Source of the DNA: Flavobacterium cutihirudinis
GTDB taxonomy: Bacteria; Bacteroidota; Bacteroidia; Flavobacteriales; Flavobacteriaceae
DNA length: 64,000 nt
Assembly: GCF_003385895.1 (NCBI RefSeq)
Contig: NZ_QRDQ01000008.1
Span: forward strand, 1-64,000
Reading direction: 5' to 3'
Positions within the stretch are counted from its first letter, which is position 1. Each line of letters starts with the position of its first letter. The notes beneath the pieces were generated by a model, which was given only the letters and a program-made list of their open reading frames with translations, did no database searches and was not told the origin of the DNA. The translations under genes were made by a program, and so were the position numbers. Below are positions 42,101 to 51,054 of this stretch, in pieces.

Positions 42101-42189
42101 GCCACGAATTCACGAATTAGCGCAAATCTTTGTGGTCATTTAATTCAAATTACGCAGATTTTCAAAATAATAATTCGTGAATTCGTGGC
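42101..42189. repeat. GCCACGAATT-type inverted repeat
   Basis: Perfect 19-bp arms (gccacgaattcacgaatta, 42101-42119; inverse 42171-42189) separated by 51 bases. Immediately left is a gctaagat-type repeat (42058-42095). It sits between the pheA promoter region and the nrdA terminator. Confidence 0.8.
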
Positions 42190-42193
42190 AAAA

Positions 42194-42226
42194 AAAAAGC
42201 AGTTATCATTACAATAACTGCTTTTT
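42194..42226 (-). terminator. Intrinsic terminator of nrdA
   Basis: A 13-bp perfect stem (aaaaagcagttat, 42194-42206, with 42214-42226) around a 7-base loop, followed by T-run on the minus strand, 20 bases after the nrdA stop. Confidence 0.85.
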
Positions 42227-42246
42227 ATATAATTAAAACTCTAAAA

Positions 42247-44640
42247 TTAAGATCCACACATTTCACAATCCTCAGGACCTGCAGCTTGTGCTTTTAAAAG
42301 CATCGCTTTATAATCCTCAACACTGATTTCTTCAGTTTCAGCAACTAATGCCGGAGCTGTTTCTTCTTTTTTATCGTTGTTTAATGTGAATTTAATCGCA
42401 TCTACAGCCGCTTTTGTTCTTAAGTAATACATTCCTGTTTTTAAACCTGACTGCCAAGCATAGAAGTGCATTGACGTTAGTTTAGAATAGTTTGCATCTT
42501 GCATGAACAAATTCAACGATTGAGATTGGTCAATAAAATACCCTCTTTGACGTGACATATCAATAATATCTTTCATCGACATTTCCCAAACTGTTTTATA
42601 AAGATCTTTTAAGTCTTGCGGAATCTTATCAATATTTTGAACAGATCCGTTATGACGCATAATTTCTTGTTTCAAATCTTCGTTCCATAAACCTAGTTTT
42701 ACCAAGTCTTCTAGTAAATGTTTGTTTACTACGATGAACTCTCCAGACAATACACGACGTGTGTAAATGTTCGAAGTATATGGTTCGAAAGCTTCGTTGT
42801 TTCCAAGAATCTGAGAAGTAGATGCAGTTGGCATTGGCGCAACTAACAATGAGTTACGAACTCCGTGTTCTACAACTTCTTTTCTTAATGAAGCCCAGTC
42901 CCAACGGCCTGATAATTCTTCATCTTTCATTCCCCACATATTGTGTTGGAATTCTCCTTGAGACATTGGCGAACCTTCGAAAGTTGAATATGGTCCTTCT
43001 TCTTTTGCCATTTCCATAGAAGCAGTTACAGCAGCGAAGTATAAAGTTTCGAAAATCTCTTGGTTCAATGCTTTTGCTTCGTCACTTGTAAATGGTAAAC
43101 GCAACATGATAAAAGCATCTGCTAAACCTTGCACACCTAAACCAACCGGACGGTGACGCATGTTAGAGTTTTCAGCTTCTTTCACTGGATAGTAGTTTCT
43201 GTCGATTACTTTGTTCAAGTTACGCGTTACACGTTTTGTAACGTTGTAAAGTGCTTCGTGATCGAATTTTCCGTTTTCAATGAACATTGGCAACGAAATA
43301 GAAGCCAAATTACAAACTGCGATTTCATCTTTAGATGTAAACTCCATAATCTCTGTACACAAGTTTGAAGAACGAATTGTTCCTAAATTCTTGTGGTTCG
43401 ATTTACGGTTTGCTGCATCTTTGTACAACATATAAGGTGTTCCAGTCTCGATTTGTGATTCTAGGATTTTCTCCCATAATTCACGAGCACGGATTGTTTT
43501 TCTTCCTTTTCCTCTAAATTCATAATCCGTATATAATGCTTCGAATTCATCTCCGTAAACATCATATAATCCTGGACATTCGTTAGGACACATTAAAGTC
43601 CAAGTTGAATCTTCCTGAACACGTTTCATGAACAAATCTGAAGTCCACATAGCGAAGAATAAATCTCTTGCACGCATTTCTTCTTTTCCTGTATTTTTCT
43701 TTAAATCCAAGAAATCAAAGATATCAGCATGCCAAGTTTCGATATAAATCGCAAAACTTCCTTTACGTTTTCCACCACCTTGATCTACGTAACGAGCGGT
43801 ATCGTTGAAAACTCTCAACATCGGAACAATTCCGTTTGAAGTTCCGTTTGTACCACGAATGTAAGATCCAGTTGCACGAACGTTATGAATAGAAAGTCCA
43901 ATTCCTCCCGCTGATTGCGAGATTTTTGCTGTTTGTTTTAATGTATCGTAAATACCATCAATACTATCATCTTGCATTGCCAAAAGGAAACAAGAAGACA
44001 TTTGAGGTTTTGGAGTTCCAGCATTGAACAACGTTGGCGTTGCATGCGTGAAGAACTTTTTAGACATTAAATCGTAAGTTTCAATTACCGATTTTAAATC
44101 GTCTAAGTGAATACCAACCGAAACACGCATCAACATATGTTGTGGTCTTTCTACGATTTTTCCGTTTATTTTAAGAAGATAAGAACGCTCTAAAGTTTTA
44201 AAACCAAAGTAATCGTAATTAAAATCTCTTGTATAAATGATATGAGAATCTAAAAAAGCAGCATTTTCCTGAATCACTTTAAATACGTCATCAGCAATTA
44301 ATGGAGCATCTTGTCCATTTCTTGGATTTACGTAGTGATACATATCTTTCATCGTTTCTGAGAACGATTTTTTAGTATTTGAATGTAGATTTGAAATTGC
44401 CACACGCGCTGCCAATTGTGCATAATCAGGATGCGCAATAGTCATTGAAGCCGCCGTTTCTGCCGCAAGATTATCTAATTCAGAAGTAGAAACCCCATCA
44501 TACAATCCCTCGATAACTCTCATCGCTACCTTAACCGGATCTACGAGCTCATTCAAGCCGTAACACAATTTTTTGATTCTTTCTGTAATCTTATCAAACA
44601 TTACGGGCTCTCTGTGGCCATCTCTTTTTACTACATACAT
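42247..44640 (-). CDS. nrdA: Ribonucleoside-diphosphate reductase, alpha subunit (class I)
   Basis: NrdA reduces ribonucleoside diphosphates to deoxy forms, with NrdB. The 797-residue protein starts with an ATP-cone (about 1-90, [16 protein letters not shown]), the allosteric on/off domain, followed by the ten-stranded barrel with active-site Cys in SSCFLLAM (about 215) and NLCTEIMEF (about 430) with NLASI, and the C-terminal redox pair CEMC just before the end. It lies 269 bases downstream of nrdB, in the reverse of the usual nrdA-nrdB order. Confidence 0.96.
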   Translation of the reverse strand: MYVVKRDGHREPVMFDKITERIKKLCYGLNELVDPVKVAMRVIEGLYDGVSTSELDNLAAETAASMTIAHPDYAQLAARVAISNLHSNTKKSFSETMKDMYHYVNPRNGQDAPLIADDVFKVIQENAAFLDSHIIYTRDFNYDYFGFKTLERSYLLKINGKIVERPQHMLMRVSVGIHLDDLKSVIETYDLMSKKFFTHATPTLFNAGTPKPQMSSCFLLAMQDDSIDGIYDTLKQTAKISQSAGGIGLSIHNVRATGSYIRGTNGTSNGIVPMLRVFNDTARYVDQGGGKRKGSFAIYIETWHADIFDFLDLKKNTGKEEMRARDLFFAMWTSDLFMKRVQEDSTWTLMCPNECPGLYDVYGDEFEALYTDYEFRGKGRKTIRARELWEKILESQIETGTPYMLYKDAANRKSNHKNLGTIRSSNLCTEIMEFTSKDEIAVCNLASISLPMFIENGKFDHEALYNVTKRVTRNLNKVIDRNYYPVKEAENSNMRHRPVGLGVQGLADAFIMLRLPFTSDEAKALNQEIFETLYFAAVTASMEMAKEEGPYSTFEGSPMSQGEFQHNMWGMKDEELSGRWDWASLRKEVVEHGVRNSLLVAPMPTASTSQILGNNEAFEPYTSNIYTRRVLSGEFIVVNKHLLEDLVKLGLWNEDLKQEIMRHNGSVQNIDKIPQDLKDLYKTVWEMSMKDIIDMSRQRGYFIDQSQSLNLFMQDANYSKLTSMHFYAWQSGLKTGMYYLRTKAAVDAIKFTLNNDKKEETAPALVAETEEISVEDYKAMLLKAQAAGPEDCEMCGS

Positions 44641-44909
44641 AAGCTTACCTTTTATAGTTATTGAAAAAATGAAAGTACCTAGAGAACGAACTCCAGCACT
44701 TAAACATTGCGTGTTTTTAAATTATTTTTCTGAGAATTACAGGATTCTCAATAGTTGTCCTTTTCCAATTTGAATATCAAACCGAAAAGTCGTTAAAATT
44801 GCTATTAAATCTCCGATTTGGGTGATAGAGATTCAACCTAAAAAATGTTCTGTAAATAATTAATTAAAGCCTTAGATAAAATCAGCTGAAATTAATAAAT
44901 GCTGTTGTT
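44641..44909. other. nrdB-nrdA intergenic region with a hairpin
   Basis: No gene is credible here. A 7-bp stem, tgagaat with attctca (44731-44750), could form but is not followed by a clear U-run, so it is not a convincing terminator. I see no NrdR-like box or consensus promoter by eye. nrdA may be read from nrdB or from an unrecognised promoter. Confidence 0.4.
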
Positions 44910-45887
44910 CTAAAAATCTGCGTCAAATGAAATTTTCTGAGCATCGCTGTCTGTGTTCATCACACCTGATTTTTGATACTCGGCAACACGTTTTTCAAAG
45001 AAATTAGTTTTTCCTTGAAGAGAGATCATGTCCATGAAATCAAACGGATTCGCTGATCCATACACACGCTCACAACCTAATTCCACTAGTAATCTGTCGG
45101 CAACAAATTCTAAGTATTGCGTCATTAAAGTCGCGTTCATACCAATTAAACTTACCGGAAGAGATTCTGTTACAAATTGTCTTTCGATATCAAGAGCATC
45201 AACAATGATTTCTTTGATTCTGTCTTTTGGTACTTTGTTAATCAAATGATGATTATGCAAGTGAACTGCAAAATCACAATGTACACCTTCGTCACGAGAA
45301 ATCAACTCATTAGAAAAAGTCAAACCTGGCATTAAACCACGTTTTTTCAACCAATAAATTGAACAGAAAGCACCAGAGAAGAATATACCTTCAACAGCAG
45401 CAAAAGCAATAAGCCTTTCAGCAAATGAATCAGACTCGATCCATTTTAAAGCCCATTCTGCTTTTTTAGCAATTGCAGGAAAAACTTCCAAAGCATTGAA
45501 TAATTCCGCTTTTTCAGCTTCGTCTTTCACGTAAGTGTCAATTAATAAAGAATACGTTTCACTGTGAATGTTTTCCATCATGATTTGAAAACCATAGAAA
45601 AACTTCGCTTCTGCGTATTGAACTTCGTTTACAAAGTTTTCAGCAAGATTTTCATTTACGATTCCGTCAGAAGCCGCAAAGAATGCAAGTATATGTTTGA
45701 TGAAATATCTTTCATCCTCATTTAATTTGTTGTTCCAGTCTGTCAAATCCTGGTGCAAGTCGATTTCTTCCGCAGTCCAAAAACTAGCTTCCATCTTTTT
45801 GTACCATTCCCAAATATCATGATGTTTAATTGGAAAAATAACGAAACGATTTTTATTTTCTTGTAATATTGGTTCGACTTGTGACAT
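44910..45887 (-). CDS. nrdB: Ribonucleoside-diphosphate reductase, beta subunit (class I)
   Basis: The 325-residue ferritin-like protein holds the metal and radical site that starts NrdA catalysis. Seen: the first ligand in TAEEID (about 38-43), ENIHSETY (about 105-112) with the Glu and His ligands and the radical Tyr, then VEGIFFSG (about 165) and RDEGVH (about 198-203) with the last Glu and His. All metal ligands and the Tyr are present, which fits subclass Ia rather than the Tyr-free types. No N-terminal ATP-cone. Confidence 0.95.
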   Translation of the reverse strand: MSQVEPILQENKNRFVIFPIKHHDIWEWYKKMEASFWTAEEIDLHQDLTDWNNKLNEDERYFIKHILAFFAASDGIVNENLAENFVNEVQYAEAKFFYGFQIMMENIHSETYSLLIDTYVKDEAEKAELFNALEVFPAIAKKAEWALKWIESDSFAERLIAFAAVEGIFFSGAFCSIYWLKKRGLMPGLTFSNELISRDEGVHCDFAVHLHNHHLINKVPKDRIKEIIVDALDIERQFVTESLPVSLIGMNATLMTQYLEFVADRLLVELGCERVYGSANPFDFMDMISLQGKTNFFEKRVAEYQKSGVMNTDSDAQKISFDADF

Positions 45888-46222
45888 GACTGTTTTGTTT
45901 AATTTTTATACTGAAATTTTACTAACTCAGTAGACTACAAAGATTGTCAATTACTGCCAAAAATGAAAGTCAAACTTATTCACAATTCGACGTAGTTTTT
46001 AACAACGCCAAAAATTTGAAATGATTTTCATACAATAATTAATTTATTGCAAATGAACACTTTAAAAGCGCAAATAGCATCTTGAAGCCCCGTAGAATAT
46101 AGACTTTTTGAAATAAAAAGCAAGAAATTTTAAATTGTTTTTAAAAGTTTTTTTTGAGCTAAAACTTTATTTTTTTGAGTTAAAACACACCTTGACAAAA
46201 AGGTATTTTTTAAACTTGATTT
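45888..46222. other. AT-rich region upstream of nrdB
   Basis: No gene is seen. Two near-identical 12-mers, ttgagctaaaac (46154-46165) and ttgagttaaaac (46175-46186), lie 21 bases apart, two helical turns, in direct orientation. Their position is far upstream of nrdB and close to the end of the DUF3109 gene. No consensus promoter for nrdB was found by eye. Confidence 0.45.
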
Positions 46223-46792
46223 TTACGAGTTCTTAAGTTCCTCAGCAACCTTTTCAAGTTCTAAATACCAATCTTCACCAAAACGGCGAATCAATGCTTC
46301 TTTAACAAATTTATAAACTGGAACTTCCAATTCTTTACCTAAAGAACAAGCATCATCGCAAATATCCCATTTATCATAATTCACTGCAGCAAATTCGGTA
46401 AAGTCTTTCACACGGATTGGATATAAATGACAAGAAACTGGTTTTTTCCAGTCTACGATTCCTTGATTGTAAGCTTGCTCGATACCGCAAAGTGCCGTTT
46501 TTCCGTCAAAAATAACATACGCACAATCTTTATTATCAATCAAAGGCGTTTCAAGATCGCCGTCTGTTCCTTTCACCCAGGTTCCTTGGGCTTCAATTGC
46601 AGCAATTCCTTCTTTTCGTAAAAAGGGTTTTACTTTCAGATAAATCTCTTCCAAGATTTTAGTTTCAGCTTCATTCAAAGGCGCGCCCGCATCTCCGTCG
46701 ACGCAACAAGCCCCTTTGCATGCTGATAAATTACAAACAAATTCTTTTTCGAGGATATCCTCTGATACTATGGTTTTTCCTAATTGAAACAT
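46223..46792 (-). CDS. DUF3109-family cysteine-rich protein
   Basis: The 189-residue protein has the family's Cys arrangement: C20, C25, C29 and C30 near the N-terminus ([12 protein letters not shown]), then Cys in [22 protein letters not shown], and [10 protein letters not shown]. It resembles YkgJ-type cluster proteins (compare the gene at 2.4-2.9 kb) and may bind iron-sulfur or zinc. Function unknown. A TACCTTTG box at 46797-46804 ends 4 bases before the start codon, so the mRNA may have almost no leader. Confidence 0.88.
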   Translation of the reverse strand: MFQLGKTIVSEDILEKEFVCNLSACKGACCVDGDAGAPLNEAETKILEEIYLKVKPFLRKEGIAAIEAQGTWVKGTDGDLETPLIDNKDCAYVIFDGKTALCGIEQAYNQGIVDWKKPVSCHLYPIRVKDFTEFAAVNYDKWDICDDACSLGKELEVPVYKFVKEALIRRFGEDWYLELEKVAEELKNS

Positions 46793-46796
46793 TTTG

Positions 46797-46804
46797 CAAA
46801 GGTA
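46797..46804 (-). promoter_or_regulatory. -7-like box directly before the DUF3109 gene
   Basis: TACCTTTG on the minus strand fits TAnnTTTG. If used, transcription would begin at or next to the start codon at 46792. No -33 TTG is at the right distance, so it may be chance. Confidence 0.3.
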
Positions 46805-46905
46805 GCTAAAGATTCAGGAAATAAAAATCGCACGCCAATATATGTTTGCAAACCCTACTTATTTAGAATGTTACCATTTTATATACTAGTTGCGAGTAAT
46901 TATTC

Positions 46906-47010
46906 TAACACATAGAAACACAGAATTGTTCCTCTAAAAAAGGCGCTTCACTTATTTAAAATAAACATAGCTGGCTATGTGAGAGAAACATGTTTCTTTT
47001 TTTACTCTTT
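46906..47010. repeat. Truncated copy of the ACACATAG element
   Basis: taacacatagaaacacagaa (46906-46925) through aaaaaaggcgcttcacttat and aaacatagctggctatgtga to about 47010 matches, in inverse orientation, the full element at 61713-61854. The matching stops before the second terminal repeat, so this copy lacks one end. Confidence 0.75.
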
Positions 47011-47051
47011 AAAAAAGAAAATCATCAATTACACCCAACGAGCCATTTTAT

Positions 47052-47834
47052 CTACATGAATTTATAATCCGATTTATTAAACGTGTATGCACTTTTTTCT
47101 AAACTGAGACATTTCATGGTGGTGACTTTTCTGCTTTTCAAATCTTTCATTGTCATATCCATTAACAATGTTCGATCTTCAGGTTTAAAATAATTCGATA
47201 ATCCTTCGGGCATTTTCCAGCCTTTCTGGTTTTTAAACATGTCGCCAAAGCTGACTTTTGCCTCGCTCGTGTAATAACAAATAATATCATATTGATCATT
47301 TGTCATCTGAATTCCTTTGCAGTTATAACCCAAAAAGGTTTTGTTTGGAAGTGTCTTATACGTAAATTTTGATTTCTCTCCTTCCTTTTTTGCCATTTCG
47401 GTATAATCAGGCATTTTTGATGCTGATGCCATTTTTTCCTTTCCGCTCCCAAAAGCAGTTACCGTAATACTATTTTTTGAATCCATAATCATGAACATAT
47501 CCTGCCCTTGTCCCTGCGAAATGTTCATACCAAAATAAGACACATTTGGCTCCAATAAATAATTAGCGTTCATTGCTTTTCCTTCATCGGTTTTAATTTC
47601 CATATTATATTTCCAACTGAAATTATACGAATTTGGCACAACCGAAGGATCTACTTTATTTTTACCGTAACTTAAAACAGCATTTTCAATATTCGCATTT
47701 TGATCAGCAGCTGTGGTACCATTTTGGCTCTTTTGTTGTGCTGCTTTTTTTATTTGCTGCCAGATTTGGGCTTGTGAACTATTGAACGAAAACAACAAAC
47801 ACAAGAAAACTAAAACAAACATCATCTTTTTCAT
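47052..47834 (-). CDS. Secreted DUF4412-like protein
   Basis: The 260-residue protein has a signal peptide (about 1-22, ending SQA). The rest shows the layout of DUF4412 proteins: a beta-rich domain with repeated Y-W/F-x-M strands (YNFSWKYNMEIKT, YFGMNISQG, MFMIMDSKNS) and a later segment NKTFLGYNCKGIQM. The family is common in Bacteroidota and not characterised. A TAAATTTG box lies at 47858-47865, 24 bases before the start. Confidence 0.7.
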   Translation of the reverse strand: MKKMMFVLVFLCLLFSFNSSQAQIWQQIKKAAQQKSQNGTTAADQNANIENAVLSYGKNKVDPSVVPNSYNFSWKYNMEIKTDEGKAMNANYLLEPNVSYFGMNISQGQGQDMFMIMDSKNSITVTAFGSGKEKMASASKMPDYTEMAKKEGEKSKFTYKTLPNKTFLGYNCKGIQMTNDQYDIICYYTSEAKVSFGDMFKNQKGWKMPEGLSNYFKPEDRTLLMDMTMKDLKSRKVTTMKCLSLEKSAYTFNKSDYKFM

Positions 47835-47857
47835 AATCTTCCCTTTTTAAATTACAA

Positions 47858-47865
47858 CAAATTTA
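47858..47865 (-). promoter_or_regulatory. Probable -7 box for the DUF4412-like gene
   Basis: TAAATTTG fits TAnnTTTG with a 24-base gap to the start codon. No matching -33 element is visible. Confidence 0.38.
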
Positions 47866-48083
47866 CTAATTGATTTCCAGTAAGTTATATTTTTTACTCT
47901 TGATTTTGAGAACTTTTTCGCATTCCAGCAATAAAATAAATTAAGTCCAAAAAATAAACCATCCTTTTTCTACAAATTAGCAATGGAAAGATTACAATGT
48001 TACAAATATCACATTTTACTTAGTGAATTGATGTTTTTATAACAAAAACACATTGTATCGAAAAAACACCTAACTTTATTAAC

Positions 48084-48091
48084 TACTTTTG
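48084..48091 (+). promoter_or_regulatory. Probable -7 box for the marC-type gene
   Basis: TACTTTTG fits TAnnTTTG and lies 35 bases before the start codon at 48126. The nearest TTG upstream is 28 bases away, too far for a typical -33 element. Confidence 0.42.
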
Positions 48092-48125
48092 CACCAGTTT
48101 TTTAAACCCTAAAAATCAAAGCGAT

Positions 48126-48704
48126 ATGTTAGAAATCGATTTTAAAGAAATTATTACCGTTAGTATGGTTCTTTTTGCCGTAATTGATATTGTTGGTTCA
48201 ATTCCGATTATTGTAAACCTAAGAGCTAAAGTCGGACATATCGAATCTGAAAAAGCATCTATTGTTGCCGGCGCCATTATGATAGTTTTTCTATTTGTTG
48301 GAGAAGGTTTATTAAATCTTATTGGTATAGATGTTCACTCATTTGCCGTTGCCGGATCTTTTGTATTATTCTTTCTTGCTTTAGAAATGATTTTAGGAAT
48401 CCGTATTTATCGTGACGAAGAACCGGGATCAGCTTCAATCGTACCTTTAGCATTTCCATTGATTGCTGGAGCCGGAACTATGACAACTTTATTATCTCTG
48501 CGATCTCAGTTTCATACGATCAATATTATTATTGCCATTTTGTTGAATATCATTCTGGTTTACATCGTTTTAAAATCATCAAAGAAAATCGAAAATTTAT
48601 TAGGTGAAAACGGACTGGGCGTGGTCCGCAAGACATTTGGAGTCATACTTTTAGCAATTGCTGTTAAATTATTCGCTGCTAATGTTAAAGGTTTGTTTGT
48701 CTAA
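48126..48704 (+). CDS. MarC-family integral membrane protein
   Basis: The 192-residue protein has six hydrophobic segments and the MarC signatures: an early FAVIDIVGSIPI (about 16-27) and FPLIAGAGTMTTLLSL (about 109-124). MarC/YchE proteins were once linked to multiple antibiotic resistance but that has been withdrawn; the transport role is unclear. It is followed by a possible terminator and then a small membrane protein gene. Confidence 0.92.
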   Translation: MLEIDFKEIITVSMVLFAVIDIVGSIPIIVNLRAKVGHIESEKASIVAGAIMIVFLFVGEGLLNLIGIDVHSFAVAGSFVLFFLALEMILGIRIYRDEEPGSASIVPLAFPLIAGAGTMTTLLSLRSQFHTINIIIAILLNIILVYIVLKSSKKIENLLGENGLGVVRKTFGVILLAIAVKLFAANVKGLFV

Positions 48705-48746
48705 CAATTATTTTTATACTTTTACCCCATAAAATTTCTAAAAACA

Positions 48747-48774
48747 AAACTTTAAGCCATTTTCCTTAAAGTTT
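48747..48774 (+). terminator. Possible intrinsic terminator after the marC-type gene
   Basis: A 10-bp perfect stem aaactttaag (48747-48756) with cttaaagttt (48765-48774), then AACTTTGATTTTTTT. The U-run is offset by eight bases, so termination may be weak. Confidence 0.5.
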
Positions 48775-48808
48775 AACTTTGATTTTTTTAGACAAATAAA
48801 CAACCAAT

Positions 48809-49009
48809 ATGAAAATCTTTACTTCAATCTTAGTGCTTTTAGCATTAGCTTTAATTGTTTTTAATATTACGCTATTAGACTTCCAAAACCCATTCCAGGG
48901 AGACAGTATGGTAGCTTTTATTGGAATCGTCGCTTCTTTTTGCGCAGTATTGATTCTTTTGATTTTTAGAATTTCAAAAAGAATTGAAGAAAAAACAAAC
49001 GGCAGATAA
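48809..49009 (+). CDS. Small two-helix membrane protein
   Basis: The 66-residue protein has two membrane helices (about 4-25 and 36-55) and a basic C-terminus (RISKRIEEKTNGR). No family is recognised. Its stop is two bases before the start of the next gene, so it is co-transcribed with it. Confidence 0.72.
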   Translation: MKIFTSILVLLALALIVFNITLLDFQNPFQGDSMVAFIGIVASFCAVLILLIFRISKRIEEKTNGR

Positions 49010-49011
49010 TA

Positions 49012-49617
49012 ATGTTTGACGTTTTAATTATTGGCGGAGGCGTATCAGGAATGTCTTGTGCTCTAGTTTTAGGTTCCGCAAAAAATAAAGCTTTTGTTAC
49101 CGATAAGAAAATCGGAATTTTTACACATCAAAAGAATTCTTCGTTACAAGAAGCAATTTTCTACAATGCTTATGGAATAACGCCAGGAAAATTAGGTTCA
49201 GAATTACTCACAGAAAGCACCCAAGATTTAGCCGAAAATTATCCGCATATTACTCAAATCGCAAACGAAAAAGTAATTCGTATTGAAGGTTCGTATCCTG
49301 AATTTACGGTCGTTACAAACAAAAACTCCTATCAAACAAAAAGTATTGTTGTCGGAATTGGCTCTGCCAATACTTTTAACATTGATGGTTTAATGCAATT
49401 TGTAGAACCGCATAAAAAAGCACTTCCAGAAAAACAGCGAATTCAATTAAAAAATGACGATCACAAAGTTGCTGATGGCATTTATGTAATTGGCACTTTA
49501 GCAGGCTGGAGAAGCCAGTTAGCCATTGCTGCAGGAAGCGGCGCTGCTGTTGCCACAGATATTCTAACTTTATGGAATAATGGCGTGCAGACTCACGCAC
49601 ACGACAGCATTAGATAA
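49012..49617 (+). CDS. Half-size FAD-binding oxidoreductase-like protein
   Basis: The 201-residue protein starts with the FAD-binding VLIIGGGVSGMSCALVLGSA, continues with a segment like thioredoxin reductase (QEAIFYNAYG, VVGIGSANTF) and ends with the second FAD motif GIYVIGTLAGWRSQLAIAAGSG. It lacks the inserted NADPH domain and the CxxC of thioredoxin reductases, so it is about 100 residues shorter. It could be a sensor, a partner of another reductase or a reduced oxidase. No frameshift is seen; the frame is open through the region where the missing domain would sit. Confidence 0.8.
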   Translation: MFDVLIIGGGVSGMSCALVLGSAKNKAFVTDKKIGIFTHQKNSSLQEAIFYNAYGITPGKLGSELLTESTQDLAENYPHITQIANEKVIRIEGSYPEFTVVTNKNSYQTKSIVVGIGSANTFNIDGLMQFVEPHKKALPEKQRIQLKNDDHKVADGIYVIGTLAGWRSQLAIAAGSGAAVATDILTLWNNGVQTHAHDSIR

Positions 49618-49619
49618 TA

Positions 49620-50237
49620 TTATTTTATAAATTTAACTTTATTATCCTTTGGTAACGGAGGTAAAGGCAAATTTAAAGTATCTGCATGCATTGAGAAGTT
49701 TATAAACGATTGCTTTTTTGCACCGAAAGAAACAGTGTCTTTCATCTTTTCGTAATTTTCTTCAATCTGGTTTACCCTTAAAGCACCATATAATTTACGT
49801 ATAGCTAAATCAGCTTTACCATCTTCACGCAAGCTATATTGATAAAACTTTTCTTCTTTATTAGAAAAAATGACTTTTAACCTATACATTGGAGAACTTT
49901 CCATACATCCATCCTGTCGATAAGAATCTACAGAAATTTCATTTTTTTCGATTAAAGATAAAGATTCAACTAAAGCAGTTACTATGCTCGCATCTATTTT
50001 CGAATGAAAATAAATCTCATTTTTATTTGGAGAAAATTCGCAAACATAACTTTCATTCTCACCATCTAAATTTAATATCGAATATAATTTTGGCTGAATA
50101 TAAAACTCACCCTTAAACGATGGTGTAGGGAGCTTTAAATCCCAATTATAAGAGATTAATTCAATACTCGAAATTTTTTTTGGATCTGAAGAACATCCAA
50201 AGCCAAAAAGAACAAGCAAAATCAAAAACTTTCTCAC
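49620..50237 (-). CDS. Lipoprotein of unknown function
   Basis: The 205-residue protein has a lipobox with C15 (FGFGC) and then no recognised domain. It is a mixed alpha/beta sequence with LELISYNWDLKLP-like start and a Pro-rich end (LPLPPLPKDN). It is convergent with the FAD-binding gene, 2 bases apart. Confidence 0.72.
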   Translation of the reverse strand: MRKFLILLVLFGFGCSSDPKKISSIELISYNWDLKLPTPSFKGEFYIQPKLYSILNLDGENESYVCEFSPNKNEIYFHSKIDASIVTALVESLSLIEKNEISVDSYRQDGCMESSPMYRLKVIFSNKEEKFYQYSLREDGKADLAIRKLYGALRVNQIEENYEKMKDTVSFGAKKQSFINFSMHADTLNLPLPPLPKDNKVKFIK

Positions 50238-50277
50238 TAAAAAATCGAAGTATTAAATTAATTCGATAAGAAATATT

Positions 50278-50592
50278 TTATTTCACCGAGAGAATCTCCG
50301 TAACCTTAATATGATTTTCGTCTTCGCTTTTCCAGAATTCTCCTTTTACTGAGACGATATCACCAATTTTTACTTGTTTGTAGTTTTGAGGTCCGCCAAC
50401 ATTTACAATACTTATTGTTGCAAAATATACTTCTTTTTGATCTGTATTGATTTTTGCAGTGTAGCCATCTTTGCCACCTTCTATAGCCTCGACTTTTCCT
50501 GAAACTGTTCTATTGCTATCTTTCATATTTGCGCAAGAAATTACAAATGTCATTATGAAAAGAAGGAAACTTATTCTTTTTAAATTTTTCAT
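50278..50592 (-). CDS. Small lipoprotein with an OB-fold-like sequence
   Basis: The 104-residue protein has a lipobox at C20 (VISC). The mature part has short strands separated by Gly (VSGKVEAIEGGKDGYTAKI, IGDIVSVKGEFWKSED) that look like an OB fold, as in periplasmic nucleic-acid- or cation-binding small proteins, but no family is certain. Confidence 0.72.
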   Translation of the reverse strand: MKNLKRISFLLFIMTFVISCANMKDSNRTVSGKVEAIEGGKDGYTAKINTDQKEVYFATISIVNVGGPQNYKQVKIGDIVSVKGEFWKSEDENHIKVTEILSVK

Positions 50593-50670
50593 ATTTTGAT
50601 TTTAATGGCAAAAAACAAAACCCTGTTTTCGTTTGCCAAATTTGATTTTATATTAAGTTTCTTCTGAAAT

Positions 50671-51036
50671 TTACGCCAATGGAATACAGCTTCCTGCAAT
50701 AACTTTTAAATCTTCATCAAACTGTTTCCAAACCCTGATATACTTTAAAACACCATTAATTGGAGCATTATCATAAGTTCCTTTTAATGAAATCACAACA
50801 GTTACAACAGCCGTATCGCCAATTATATTAATAATTTGATCTGATGCTTCTAACAAATCGACTTTCATTTTTCCTGAACGATACGATTCTAAATCAAATT
50901 CTTTTGTGATCGTATTTCCATCAGGTAAATTAAATAACAAATCGTCGTGAAGAATTTTTTCTAAAGTTAAAACATCAGCATTTTTAATTGCTGTCAAAAG
51001 TTCAATTTCGGCATTTACAACAGCTTCTGTTTTCAT
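50671..51036 (-). CDS. SnoaL/NTF2-like protein
   Basis: The 121-residue protein has the cone-shaped NTF2 fold signature: an N-terminal helix pair (AEIELLTAIKNADVLTLEKILHDDLLFNLPDG) and later strands (VTVVISLKGTY, YIRVWKQFDEDLKVIAGSCIPL). Such small domains bind varied ligands or act as minor enzymes. No specific role can be assigned. It is 18 bases from the S41 protease gene. Confidence 0.82.
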   Translation of the reverse strand: MKTEAVVNAEIELLTAIKNADVLTLEKILHDDLLFNLPDGNTITKEFDLESYRSGKMKVDLLEASDQIINIIGDTAVVTVVISLKGTYDNAPINGVLKYIRVWKQFDEDLKVIAGSCIPLA

Positions 51037-51054
51037 ATTTTAAAAATTTCAGGA

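Noticed and set aside
41895..42113. 72-codon minus-strand frame just upstream of the pheA leader
   Set aside because: It overlaps the predicted promoter and a gctaagat-type repeat and has no signature; the 26-codon leader is the better-supported gene here.
44731..44750. Hairpin upstream of nrdA as an attenuator or terminator
   Set aside because: The stem is only 7 bp with no clear U-run and no leader peptide, so there is no case comparable to pheA.
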